A stretch of DNA of 64,000 bases from assembly GCA_900617975.1 (NCBI GenBank), contig UZAE01000010.1, forward strand, positions 1 through 64,000. The letters are read 5' to 3'. Below, piece after piece: positions 12,101-24,100 of the stretch. The notes beneath the pieces were generated by a model. That model saw nothing but the letters and a program-made list of their open reading frames with translations. It was not told the DNA's origin and searched no databases. This stretch comes from Rodentolepis nana. Taxonomy: Eukaryota > Platyhelminthes > Cestoda > Cyclophyllidea > Hymenolepididae. Position 1 is the first letter of the stretch, and the number at the start of each line of letters is the position of its first letter. Both the position numbers and the translations under genes were made by a program.

Positions 12101-15100
12101 ATTGAGTGGAAATTAACTCCAAAAAAGCACTCACAGGTGGGAATGCCTCAACATCTTCATACTTAAAATAGCAATAAGTAAACTAAAGCTCATCTGTTTA
12201 AATTAAAACAACCATGTAAAAATTGGTCTTTTGAAATATGTATGCTTAATTTCCTACAAAAAATAAAGTAGGATAGATGTATCTAACTTGGCGCAAATGC
12301 ATAATTAGAAAGTCGCCTTGTTAGTTCACCTCTTTTCAAATGCGCAAATAGTGGAAAGCCCCTCTTCATCTTCATGCATGAGGATCGCAAGAAATGCATG
12401 CATACAGAATGAGGAAAGCGCATTTTGTAATTAACAAAGATATATTAAGCAGTTTCGCTAGTTCTCTCAGAGTGCGCACGAAAAGCCTTTCCGTATTTTT
12501 TTAATTTAATTTATTATTGAGAGGAGAGAAAATTCTCCTCGGTGTAGTCAAACCGTTATTTATTTAACGGCAAATCAGTCTAACTCGTTAAGTTTTAATT
12601 GATACAGGAAAGAGCATTGCACTGAAAAGAATTTCGAGGTGGTTAAGCAACCTGAAACTAAACTTTAAAAAAAACAATTATGCCTATTTGCAAATAACAC
12701 CCCCCCCCCATTGATTCATTAAATACAAAATAGTAAAACTACTTGATCCATGCTTCTAGACTTACTTGGAATTGCGCAGACTTCCATACACTCTGGAACA
12801 TTTTCAATGCGCACACATTTTATCCCTCCATTACACAGTTAGCCATCCATACAATTTGGGAAATATCTTTGAATGTCTACATCATTTCGAAATTACTATA
12901 GTAGATATTCCCATTTAGTGAATGTATGATCAGTCCACATACCGTTCTACTTCCTAAAAAGTGAAGTATTTCTTTTGCCATTTTATGCGCACTGAGGATC
13001 TTAATAAATAAGATGTGCCTAAAAGTGTTATTCACCGGTCTGCACATCTCAAACCTCAAAGAAAATTGTAGCCAAATATATCCGAAGATAAAAGTTTCTT
13101 ACGAGGAAAGAACGCCTGAGTGCTGTTCCAAATGAGGAAATGGGGAAGAAAATTTTTATCTCCTTCCTGATAACTGTCAGTATGATATTGGCAGCTCGTC
13201 GATAAACAAGGTTCAGGGCTTCGGGCCAAACAGTTATCATTGGTGGTCTCTAAGTCGCTTATCCGCTTTATTGATTTATTATAAGAGGCTACCCTAAACA
13301 GCTTAATGCATGCCAGGACAGAAACTCGATGATTCCTTGCGTTTTGAATTTAAAAGCAAATCAAATTATCTGTTGTTTTGATAGACTGACTGACAAACTG
13401 AAAATTTGCCCCCCCCCCTACCTCCACCTCAATCATCATGTCTGATTGAATTAAATTTTGCAAATATCTAGAGAACAAATATACACAGGTGGAACAGAAA
13501 GAAAAAGAACTTAAAATACTAAATAAATTAGAAGCTTTTAATATGAAAATCGATAACCAATCGATTCCTATCAAATTGGCAGAATTTAGGTCTTTAAAAA
13601 CTTTAAGCTACGAAATCATATTACAACTTGATAAATTTCAAAAAGTCATCTCATTTCTTTGATTAACTTTCTTGCTTAAAGCTATTAGCCTCTTTGTCTA
13701 AATAGAACAATTATTGACTCTATTTTTTCCATATATTTTCGCATTTATGAACTAGAAGGATTGGCAGCAGCTTTTAAGCACTTTATAGATTAAGGTTTAA
13801 GTGAAATTGAGGAGAGAAGGCAACAGAGATTATGCTATTGAATGTATCATCGGATTGTTTCCTCCTAAGCAAAGTTGACTAAACCAATAAATTCGACTTT
13901 AGACCCTATTCAAAGTTAGCTTTTTCTCTATCAACTGAGATAATCAGGTCACATATGGATGAACGAAGTCACAAGATCTGAAAGTCCTCACAATGAAGGT
14001 AGGAATGAAAATTTACTTTTAGGGAAAATGGGATTATAATAGGGAAAAGTAAATCGTAAAGATTTTGAGGACATGACAGGTAGGGTTTTGAGTCGAAGAG
14101 AGATAAAGCCATTACTGCCAATTCTTGGATGAATAACAAAATAATTTCCGTGGATATAATTTTATTAAAGAAAATTTTGGAAAATACGGAGTAATTCTTC
14201 AAAGTCTATAACAGTTGACGTTTAATTATCAAACCTCATTATCAGAAACTAATTTGGATGCTTGCGTTAGTAAAACTGTCTTGGTTTGGAAATTTGAATT
14301 TGAGATAAAGTTATTACGGAATCAGATCTTAAATATAAAATAGGATTATCAATATACCTTAACACTTATAAGCAGATTAACGTGCTTATCTTATTTTATC
14401 CCAAAGCATAAAACCATCTATTACGTAATGGTTTGTACACTATGTATAATAGTAAACAAAATGCACTTAAAGTAAAAATAGTAACCAAAATGTACACTTT
14501 TTGATATTATAATCGATAAAGCATTAAGTTTACTGGTTTCATCCATATTTTTACGATTAGAATTAAACATCCTTCTATTGTTTTTCTGTCTGAACTGAAA
14601 ATTATTCTATCTTAATCCCAGGAGAGGTGCGCTATTAAGTTTAGCGCAAGTTAGCCAATTTAATTAACTCATCATAAAAAATGTATTAGCAATGTGAAAA
14701 TTATGATCACCTCATATTAATGAGATATTGAACATTAATAAAATTAAAGTATGTTTCTAAACGCAAATTTAAGTTCAATTTTAGATTTCACAAAAACTAA
14801 AATGAGAAATAACATTAAAAATGATCAAAAAATTTGAAATACACCGCAAGAACCGTTGTAGGCGAACCAACTAATTATTATTCAAAATCAGTTTGGGAAA
14901 ATATACTAATATGAAAATTTTATGACAATGAAACGCCATTGAGATATTTTTTTATATTCATATTTGCGTGATAAGTGACAACAAATAGGACATAGACCAC
15001 AAATTTAAAGCATGCAAATTTAAGCGAAAATTTTGTGAAAAATAGTGAATAATTTCTAAATTTTGTTGCGACTAATTCATGCAATAAATCATTCCACTTT

Positions 15101-18100
15101 TGCCGACTTAAATTTCAATAAAGGCACTAAAATACGACCGTCGAACTTTGAATTAAGCTGATGTATTGCCATAGTGAATTCGACTATCTCGTTAAAATTA
15201 GTAAGATTTTCTCCAAGTAATCATGCTCAGAAATTCTTGATCAGGGAATATTACTTATCAATATTGAAAACATAATCTTAAAACCTACGAAATCTCACTT
15301 TGAAAACATTAGAACCCTTTAGTTTACAAAAGTAAGAGCAACGGACTAACGAGATACTCGTCGTCAACTCAACACTCTGAGTAATTGAGTCAATCGTAAG
15401 CAACCCTGCTTCCTAACACTTTGTATTAACAATCATTTTCACACTCCAAAATAGATACTGAATTTCACTTCTCTACCATTTGATATATTCCTTTTGATAG
15501 CATTCAAATCTTGATCGTTCATTTCGGAAAACTCTGTTGTCTTTAGGAAGACTCTTGTCGTAGAAGATTCCATGTTATGGCAAACAAAACTGAGTTCATT
15601 AACATCTGAACAATTCTAGCAAGAGATTGAAAAGCATTCCAATAGACAATAACCAACCGCATTTCTTTAGCTATGATAGTGGGATAGGCATCAAAAAAGC
15701 CAATAAAAAAATTATTTATTTATTTATTTCAAATGGCAAATAAAACAAGTATTAAAATTATAAAAAATTAAAGGGAATGAAGTAGAATCCGATTTTTATA
15801 AAACACCTTCTAATAGGCAATTGTAAAAAATTTCAAGGAATACCACTTGATTGCTTTTATAAATATTTTGGGAATATTTTCGAACACTAAACGTCCTTCA
15901 CGAGTTCAACCCTTCCTTCGTTTACATGTTTCACAACCTTGCTAAGTAAATTTCAACTTTATTGCCAATGCAAATTGAATGTTTCATCAATGTAATAAGA
16001 AACTAGCACTCATAAAAGTGCCAAAGAGGTAAACTTCCTGTTCTTTTCCTAGTAAAATAATTTTTGCCAAGTTGGGGTGTACGATAGACTTGCCTCCATG
16101 TGGTGCACCCTGGGCAACGTATACTCATTCGGCAAAAAGGTCCATTAACTAGCAGTTGAGTTCTGACTTCAAACTACCATCACCTCACTATTTCACATAT
16201 TCGACTACTTCCACATTACTCACCTCATCTTTTTTTCTACCTTTGTGTCTGTCTCTTTTACATCTTTAAAGCACTCTTCTTCCCCCCCCCCCCTCGAATT
16301 TCTGTCACTTCGATCTTCCTTTCTCTCTGTAAAACCTGAAGTCAACTAAAGGGCTAATGATAACTATCGAAACTCCTGCTATTTAGTATAAATAAATAAA
16401 TATACTTTTGCCGAGAGGTATTTGGTTTGCATATGGTCAAAAATGAACTTTTCTGGGGGTTCAGGCCCAAATTCTGTCATGATTTTTGGATGTATCTCCT
16501 TCCCCTACTCCATGACTGATGTAATGTGATGCCGCCTTGTGCATTTTGTTTTCACTAGGGGCCTAGATTGAATTGGAATTCCTGACTACTGTAGGAGTTA
16601 AAGCCTCGATCGTGAATGGTAGAAGTCAACAAAATGTCGTATGTATGGCTGCGCTAGGAAACAGCTCCTTTGTCACAGCTTAAGCTAAAGTCACAAATGA
16701 TTGCCCGCCAAGTTATTACGAATGCACGCATCTCAGTGTGTGTTTGGCTTTCAAACTCCCCTCCTCTTGGGCTATTGTAAATACACTACTAGGTGTGCCA
16801 GTACTACAGAAGAACAATGAAGGCAATTTCAGAGGATCTTCTGGGACAATGTATAAAAAGCACCAGTTATTGGCTCCGAGGTGGAAGGGGGGTGCAGATT
16901 GAGATCGTAGGCAAGCTAATTGGCACTTTTAACTTTTTTGAACCGATTCTTAAGCTTTTGAAAGTACTTCCCCCATAATGAGACTGTCTAGTTAATCTCG
17001 AGCACCTTGTACTACAAATTTCATCGAGGTGCCCTCCAATCGAACTTACCAACCACAATTTACTAAGGAAAGTGCATTAACAACCAGTATATAAACCCGT
17101 TTATAACTCAATATGTTCATTTCACTGCCAATCTCATGTATTCCCTGTTATGCAGTTGTCTGACCAGTTTTGCTTATCAGATGTCTACTCCAAAACATTG
17201 TTTCCACCAAATGCCTTTATTAATAGCTCATAAATTTACGAGCGCTTATTAATGCTTTTTTCAGTGTATAAATGGATTTTAAATTGAATTTCATTCAGAT
17301 TTCCTTTTGCTTTATTTTACAATACAAACGAAAAATTTCTTTTCTATAGGAAAAACAAACGATTTTTGTCATTCAATTTAAACCAACTGAAGGCCTTGAT
17401 ATGAAATATTCCAATCGGGCGAGTCGTTACGTTTTCTCGCTTTAGAAGCAAGTGCTTCAAAATTAATTATTTTGACATTGGAACAAATTTTTTTATGTGG
17501 GCTCTAGGTCAAAGAAACGCGAGAAATGAAGTGACAGAAGAAAAAATCCCATTAACAAACACATAATTGAGGAGTCTGAGAAGAAACAAAATTTCTGTCA
17601 ATGAATTTAGCTCCACAGCAACTTATGTTAAAGCGATTTAAAACTTTAGTAGAGAGACGTATTAATCGTTGCTTAAATAATTTTCAAACTTTAATTTATT
17701 AGAAATATTTATAATTGGCCAATAGAGTTGCTAATAATTGCTGGCGATTGGATCGAAGCTGAGAACTTTGACATTAGCGAGGTTAAAATTATCAAAATTG
17801 ATCTGCATGTGCAATTTTTGCAATAATAAATAAATCTGCCAAATCAATTTACAATTAGTTAATTAATCGAAACTAATATCCATAAAAGAGTGTAGACAGG
17901 ATAAATTCCTGAACAACCTACTGGCGGGGGATTGCGTAGAGTAACCAAATCGCAACATAGGTAAAATTTCACCTTAACGTAACGAAGCAAAGCACACATG
18001 CAGAGAGTAGAATTAAGAGGGAGTTTTCTCCCAATGCGCAAGTGTCATTTATTTCATTGATTTAGGAATAATGAATTAAACTTTTAAAAAGAGGGTGAGA

Positions 18101-21100
18101 ATTGTGATTTTCGATAAGAAAATAGGACTAGTCTCAAGGTGCGTTAATCATTGAAGGAATTTCAGGCATGTAGACACAAATTTCGCTTATCAGCCAAACG
18201 ATAAACAAAAGAGATCTAAGAGAGGGAGTGATTTGATTTTCACTAGTTTTATAACTCGGCTGTTGGTAACAAATCGTTCTGAAGGGGTTAAAATAAAATA
18301 GACACCTCAATATTACCCATTAAAGCTGTTAATTACAAATATAAGCTTTCTTTTATTTTAGAGTTAATTAAACATCATCTATGAGATAACACATTATACA
18401 TGAACGCAAATTAACTTTAACGAAAGAGCACATTCAGTACAATCGCCTTTAAAATCACGTGTACAGCAAATTATAGCAAATATTTGCAAAATTAAAAGTA
18501 GCCTCATAAGACTTCTCCCCCGCTGTTTATGTTCCAATCGGATTTGTATTGCCTGAGGAAGAAGAAAATGAGATGCACAGCTAAAAGCAGGGGTTGCTAA
18601 CAACGAACACGAATTCGACACCCATTTGCAATTTCCCATGGGAAATAATATAGTTGACTTCTCTCATTCATTGAGGTATCAGTTTTGTAACTCCATCCCT
18701 CAGATGACGAAATTGGCACACCAAAGAACGATTCAACTTTAAGATGTAATCTTTAATGGATACTTCTAAATAACACTGAATTGGTATCTTGTGGTAATTC
18801 TGTCTATTTGGAAGGAATTTTGTTAATTTTGATTGAGAAAAAGACGTTTTAAATTTGCTCCACTGCTTGACTAATGGGAGTCGCGCTAGTTATTTCCAGC
18901 TTTTACAAGCAAGAAGATGGAATGGACCACCAGTGGTCAGGAATTTTGAAGGCAATTACCTATCAATTTCGAGCATAACGTCCAATAAAATGCAGGCATT
19001 GCTGACTTATCATCTTAAGTACCATATTATCCTGATAATTAAATTTTGCCAAATCCGTACTTTTACCTAGACATATAAGAATATGAATAGCAAAAGTAAT
19101 GATAATACTGATTAGTCACATTGGAATTTTGCGGTTATTAATGCATCTTCAAACCAGTTAACAGACACTGACTTTTGCTTTGAGAAATAATGGAAGCTTT
19201 CAAGTGATTGTATCGACTTATAAGTGATTAAACCAAGGGCTCTAAGCTGTATTCCTAACCAAAGTTGACACCTCAATGAAGCTAATCTAATAATGAAATG
19301 GAAATTGCCCAATTAATGCACTTACGTTGAAGGCAATCGGCATTGAGAAGACGTTTGCACTTCTCGTGACATTTGACGCCACATTCTGAACAACGAAGAC
19401 CCTGTCTTGCAACTCCCCACAGGAGACCTTCACACTCGTAGCAGTAAGTGGGACTGGTAGCGTTGAATACCACGAAATTGTGTGGCGTATTACCGGATAT
19501 GGGATAAGCCAGTGCATTCAGTGTCTTTCTATACACGAGAAGTTTCTAAACAAAGTAATTACGAAATGAGAACTTTAGGAGATATGGCAGATACATTTCT
19601 CAAGGGCATAATTGATGCAACATGTAGACATGTGTGGAAATACCTGTTGGACAATGAAAAGGCTTATTTCATTCATTCGGTTTCTGTAATCTTATTGCAA
19701 AGTGAACATCAAGTACTCCAATTCTTTCCATCTTTAAAACCTGGCATTTCGAGATCAACTTTAAAAAAACAGGAGTTCAAGAGACTTTTAAACCATTTTT
19801 CAGGGAATTCATACAACCCTCGGCGTTATGAACTCCTCCATCATTACAATGTCTGCTTCATGTCAAATAAGTAAAGCAATAAGGGACATTTTCCTTATTA
19901 TTATCACTTCTACCGTCTAGAAGAAAGCGAAATGCAAGATGTTTATAATGATACCAACTGAGAATCTTGGCACATCTCAACTAAAATGCTTTGTAACCAT
20001 CGAGGTATGCCGATCGTCAAATCTCTAATCAATCACATACGTTCTAATTAAAATAAAATAAATGTTAATAATTCCTTCATAAAATAAAACCTTCCACGTA
20101 AGTCTTTCTAATTAAGTCCAAAAGAGCTCCATCCTCTCGCATATTCAAAACGATGTAGACTTGAGGACAATGTGGTTTCAATTGCGCCTTCTATCCTAAA
20201 ATATGCCACGAAAAAACTCATCAATATGATCTCCGATCTCTCTCGAATAAATTTCCATCTTTTAGATTAAATGGACATCTTAAGGGCAGAAACTTTTTGC
20301 TAGGATTGAGTGGATGCGAAAAGACCTCACTCTCATTCTAAATATTCCTAATAAGATTACGTAAGGGTAACGTTTTTTCATAGCGAATCGACCAGTAAGA
20401 TATTTCTACCAGATATATCAGAGCTTTGCTTCAAGATTTTTTAGATTTGTGACTTCCATGTTGAAACTAGTAGAATTAGGTGCTTTAAAAGTGCCTGACT
20501 GTTTGACAAAGTGGGATTCACTTGTACCGGAAGCAATTAGCATGAATAAAGGCCCAATTGAATCCAAAATGACTGCTTTTATTGCCAAAATTTGTTACTA
20601 ACTAATTGCCCAATTTACTGGAATTTCGATTTTGTTCAATTTCTCCTAAATTAGTCTATCCAAACAAATTTCATGCGTTTTAAAAGACAAGCTAATCTTA
20701 TTATCATGATATGATGAAAACTGATGAGAAAAACCTTGACCAACGCTTTCTGAAAGTAAAGCAAGTTGGCTATAGGGGAATTAGCTAATCATTAATTTGG
20801 ACAGTAGCTGACAAGCTTAGAAAAAGAATCATTTTATAATAAGAAACTGATGAGGGTTAGCTGAACTTATATAAAAATCCCGATCTTCAATGATTAGGAC
20901 AATGAGACAGTCTAATAAATTAGACTAATGCCAGTTGCAAATCTTTGTTCTATTTCCCAATACGTCAATCAGGCTGGCAAAAGGTGAAACTATTCAAAAC
21001 TAATGTAAATCGTGACATCTAATGTACTTGGCCTCAAACTGGCAGCTTTTACCTGTAACTTACACAAAAAAGTATTCATTTTAGCTTACCAGCTCGATAT

Positions 21101-24100
21101 TATCATTATAATCTAAATTGGCAGCAAAGAGACCGAAATGAGAAAGGTTAAATTCAATGAGAGATAATTGGCGAGAGAAGGGACGGATCTAAAGAAAATT
21201 GACTAGAAATTTATTTCATTTGCGTTTGCTTTCAAATTGTATATTATTAAGTAATTAATTAATCGCCAATCTGCACAGCTGCTTACGAACTTCAGAAATT
21301 GAGTGCTATCTAGCAGGTTCTTACGCTTTTTAGGCAGTCTAGCTAAAGACTAAGTAATAATAACTGATAATTATGCAATCAAATCTATTCGATTACTACT
21401 GCATGGAACAAAATAATTATAATCCACATAATCTCACACCACTTCAGTAAAAATCTTTATATCAATGCAATATTCTGCTTTTACTTCCAGCTTCAAATAT
21501 TTCAGAATAAATCCAATCTCACGGATGTCAAATTCGGTCTACTAATATACACTTAACTCAGTGGAACTCAAACCATTAAAGGCAAAGCGTTATTTCAAGG
21601 GCTTAACCTAGACTGTGAAAATAACAGAACTAAGGTAATTCCGTTCCCTGATAGTTGCCCTGAAATCCATTCTCCCATGATTATTGACACTTATCGAAAT
21701 ACTGCCATTAGGAGATAATGTGAAACGGCGGACTAAAAGGAATTTTTAAAAACCGTAGCACAAAATAATTTAATTACAATAGGGCACTTACTAAATCTGC
21801 TCCACTGAGAGTTGTACTTTGACCGATGCTCGCAGGCAATACACTGGCTGTTCTCTTCTGTACTGACATTGTCTTTGTAGAGAAAAGAACACATATTTAC
21901 TTCAAATTCACACGGAAAGTTACCTTAAATCCATTAACACAGAGTGTTGGCTTACTTGAAGTACCTAAAGAAAAAAAAACAATAAGCAAATGTATTAAAA
22001 TGAGGAATAAACACTAGTAGCAACATTACGGTCTACCGCTGTTGACGAAACCGTAAGGTTATCTATCGATTTTATCGTTTTCAGCCTACACCATATACGG
22101 TCTATTCGATTGCGGCTTAAATTGATTATTGATTTTCTCATTCACTACATTTATTATACCAGTGCCTCGTTGTTTTTAGCATTGGCGATTCAACGACTTA
22201 CTCCCTGCTTTTTAGAATCTAACATATTAAGGCTTTTGATTTTTTATATAAATCTGTGCTTTTCAAGGTCAAAATAGTGAAGCCTCATTAATTTCACTTT
22301 TACCAAAAGCACTCATGTCACGGCCTGTATTTCCTTCCTCTTCCGTATTAAACATCTTTTGGTTCTTGTTGATTGAATAATGAATTATTTGAAATAGTTT
22401 CCTTCTAACATGTTTGGAAATAACAACAATTTGCAAATAAGCGGGGAAGTTAATTCGTTTATTTTTAGGCCCCTTGATCATAAACAGCGTCTAATTAACA
22501 GCTGCGGATATTTTTAATCTGAGCATCCGTTTTTCCCGCTTTCAAAAGGACCACTGTTTGAGTAATGTCACATATCCCTGCAGTAAAACCACAGATTTTT
22601 AAATTAGTCAATTCTAGAAATGTACTTTAACTTTTGTATCAAAGGAATGACTTGGTTTCTTAAGTTGCTATGACAAATATGCGGAAGTTCATATAACAAC
22701 AGCATTCTTAGAGCAATTCTATTGATCGAAATGTCTTTATTACATTTTAATATTATTGCTTTGATAACCTATAGATCCCGAAACCGTTTCAAAACAAAAT
22801 ATCTTGACGCTACTATATGCTGAGAACTAGTGAATAATGAAGTTAGGCAGGGGAAAGAAATTGGGGAGAAGTGGAAGGCTTAATTGATTATGCTCACCAG
22901 ATCGCTGACAAGGGGAAGCGTTCGTTTGTTCCATCTTCGTTCCGGAGCGCTATCGATGGATTGATAGAAGCTTTTGGCGGCGCTGCAATGAAAAGAAAAC
23001 GAACATTGCCTCTTTTAAGTGAAAAAAATACCAATGCAAAATTGTGACATCACTCACCGGTTAAATATCTGCGACTTTTCATCTGAATTCTCCTATAAAA
23101 TACCAAAATTCTCTTAAGATAAGGTGGAGAACAAAGATCGTAACATAGGAACACGGCATGAGAAGATCGAAGAAGTTGTTACCATATTTTACCTGAGAAA
23201 AGACAAGATTACGATGTTGACTAAGCAGCGCCCAGCGCCACCTAGCTCTCATATGAGGGTCTACTTGCAAAAGTGGACTTTGTCTTCCATTCGCTTCAGT
23301 CGAGGCTTCTCCCACTTTAAGTAGAGTCTTCTGTGGTGCAGTTTCCGGATCTGTTATATCATCAATAACTTCTGATGAGGACGACTGTGCAGGAGAATCA
23401 GAAGATGGTTTGTAGGATTCAAAGGTTGCTTGAATAGGAAATTCACCATCATCAACTCGAACACCTGATTCCATAAATTCTCTGCTCAAAGTGTCAGCGT
23501 TTATAGCCAGATTGAAAGCTTCATCTGGTGTCATTTCACCATCTTCATCACCAGTTGTCGTTTCATCGTTGGAAGAATCGGTAACAAATGACTCATGATG
23601 TACCGATGAGTCTTTACTCTGTTCCTCTTCCCCACCCACATCATTTTCATCCAGTGTTACACTGGACTCTCTCGAATCGGCCAAAAATCCCAAGTTCCCT
23701 AAACACTCCATATCGTCATTATCTGAGGAGTTTCCTTTCGAATCCTGTTGTGGGATGGTTGCGCCCAAGGAAACTTCTGCTTTCCGTTCCGAGTTAGTAG
23801 ATGGACCTTCAGTGTCAAGTTCAAAATATTTATCATTTACAGTTGTTTCACCGGGACCTCTCTTTTCTTTTAAAGATTCCCCGTTTTTGGATATTTCGAA
23901 AGGCGTCGAATTTTGATCTTTAACACTATAATGCTTTGTTTCACCTCCATTAGCATGTATGGATGAGTTCATTAGAGGTATTTCAAGCAATGAATCCGGT
24001 TGTTTTTCGTTTTTAGGCGTGCTTTTCTGAGGGGACTTAGAAGGCTTGTGCACCATCGGTGGGGTTTCAACTCCTTCGTCTTCGTTAACTCTTTTAGCCT

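Larger units (their letters stand above)
9086..19325 (-). other. unc-13 intron, 10.2 kb, splitting C1 from its linker
   Basis: The longest confirmed intron. It holds the retroposon at 16072-16405, a retroposon tail fragment at 15711 and several C or G runs. A slightly GC-richer stretch (about 16,430-17,060) follows the retroposon and may be an older repeat. A 75-codon minus-strand open frame at 9434-9658 is discussed in the findings. Nothing else is supported. Confidence 0.85.

Noticed and set aside
19482..19874. Plus-strand open frame of 130 codons, the second-longest plus-strand frame
   Set aside because: It begins antisense to the unc-13 C1 exon and then runs through the adjacent intron. 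There is no splice context, similarity or coding-like composition outside the exon shadow.
20700..20870. CTGATGAG motifs considered as hammerhead ribozymes, as found in schistosome satellite repeats
   Set aside because: The two motifs (near 20717 and 20847) lack the required GAAAC core and flanking stems.
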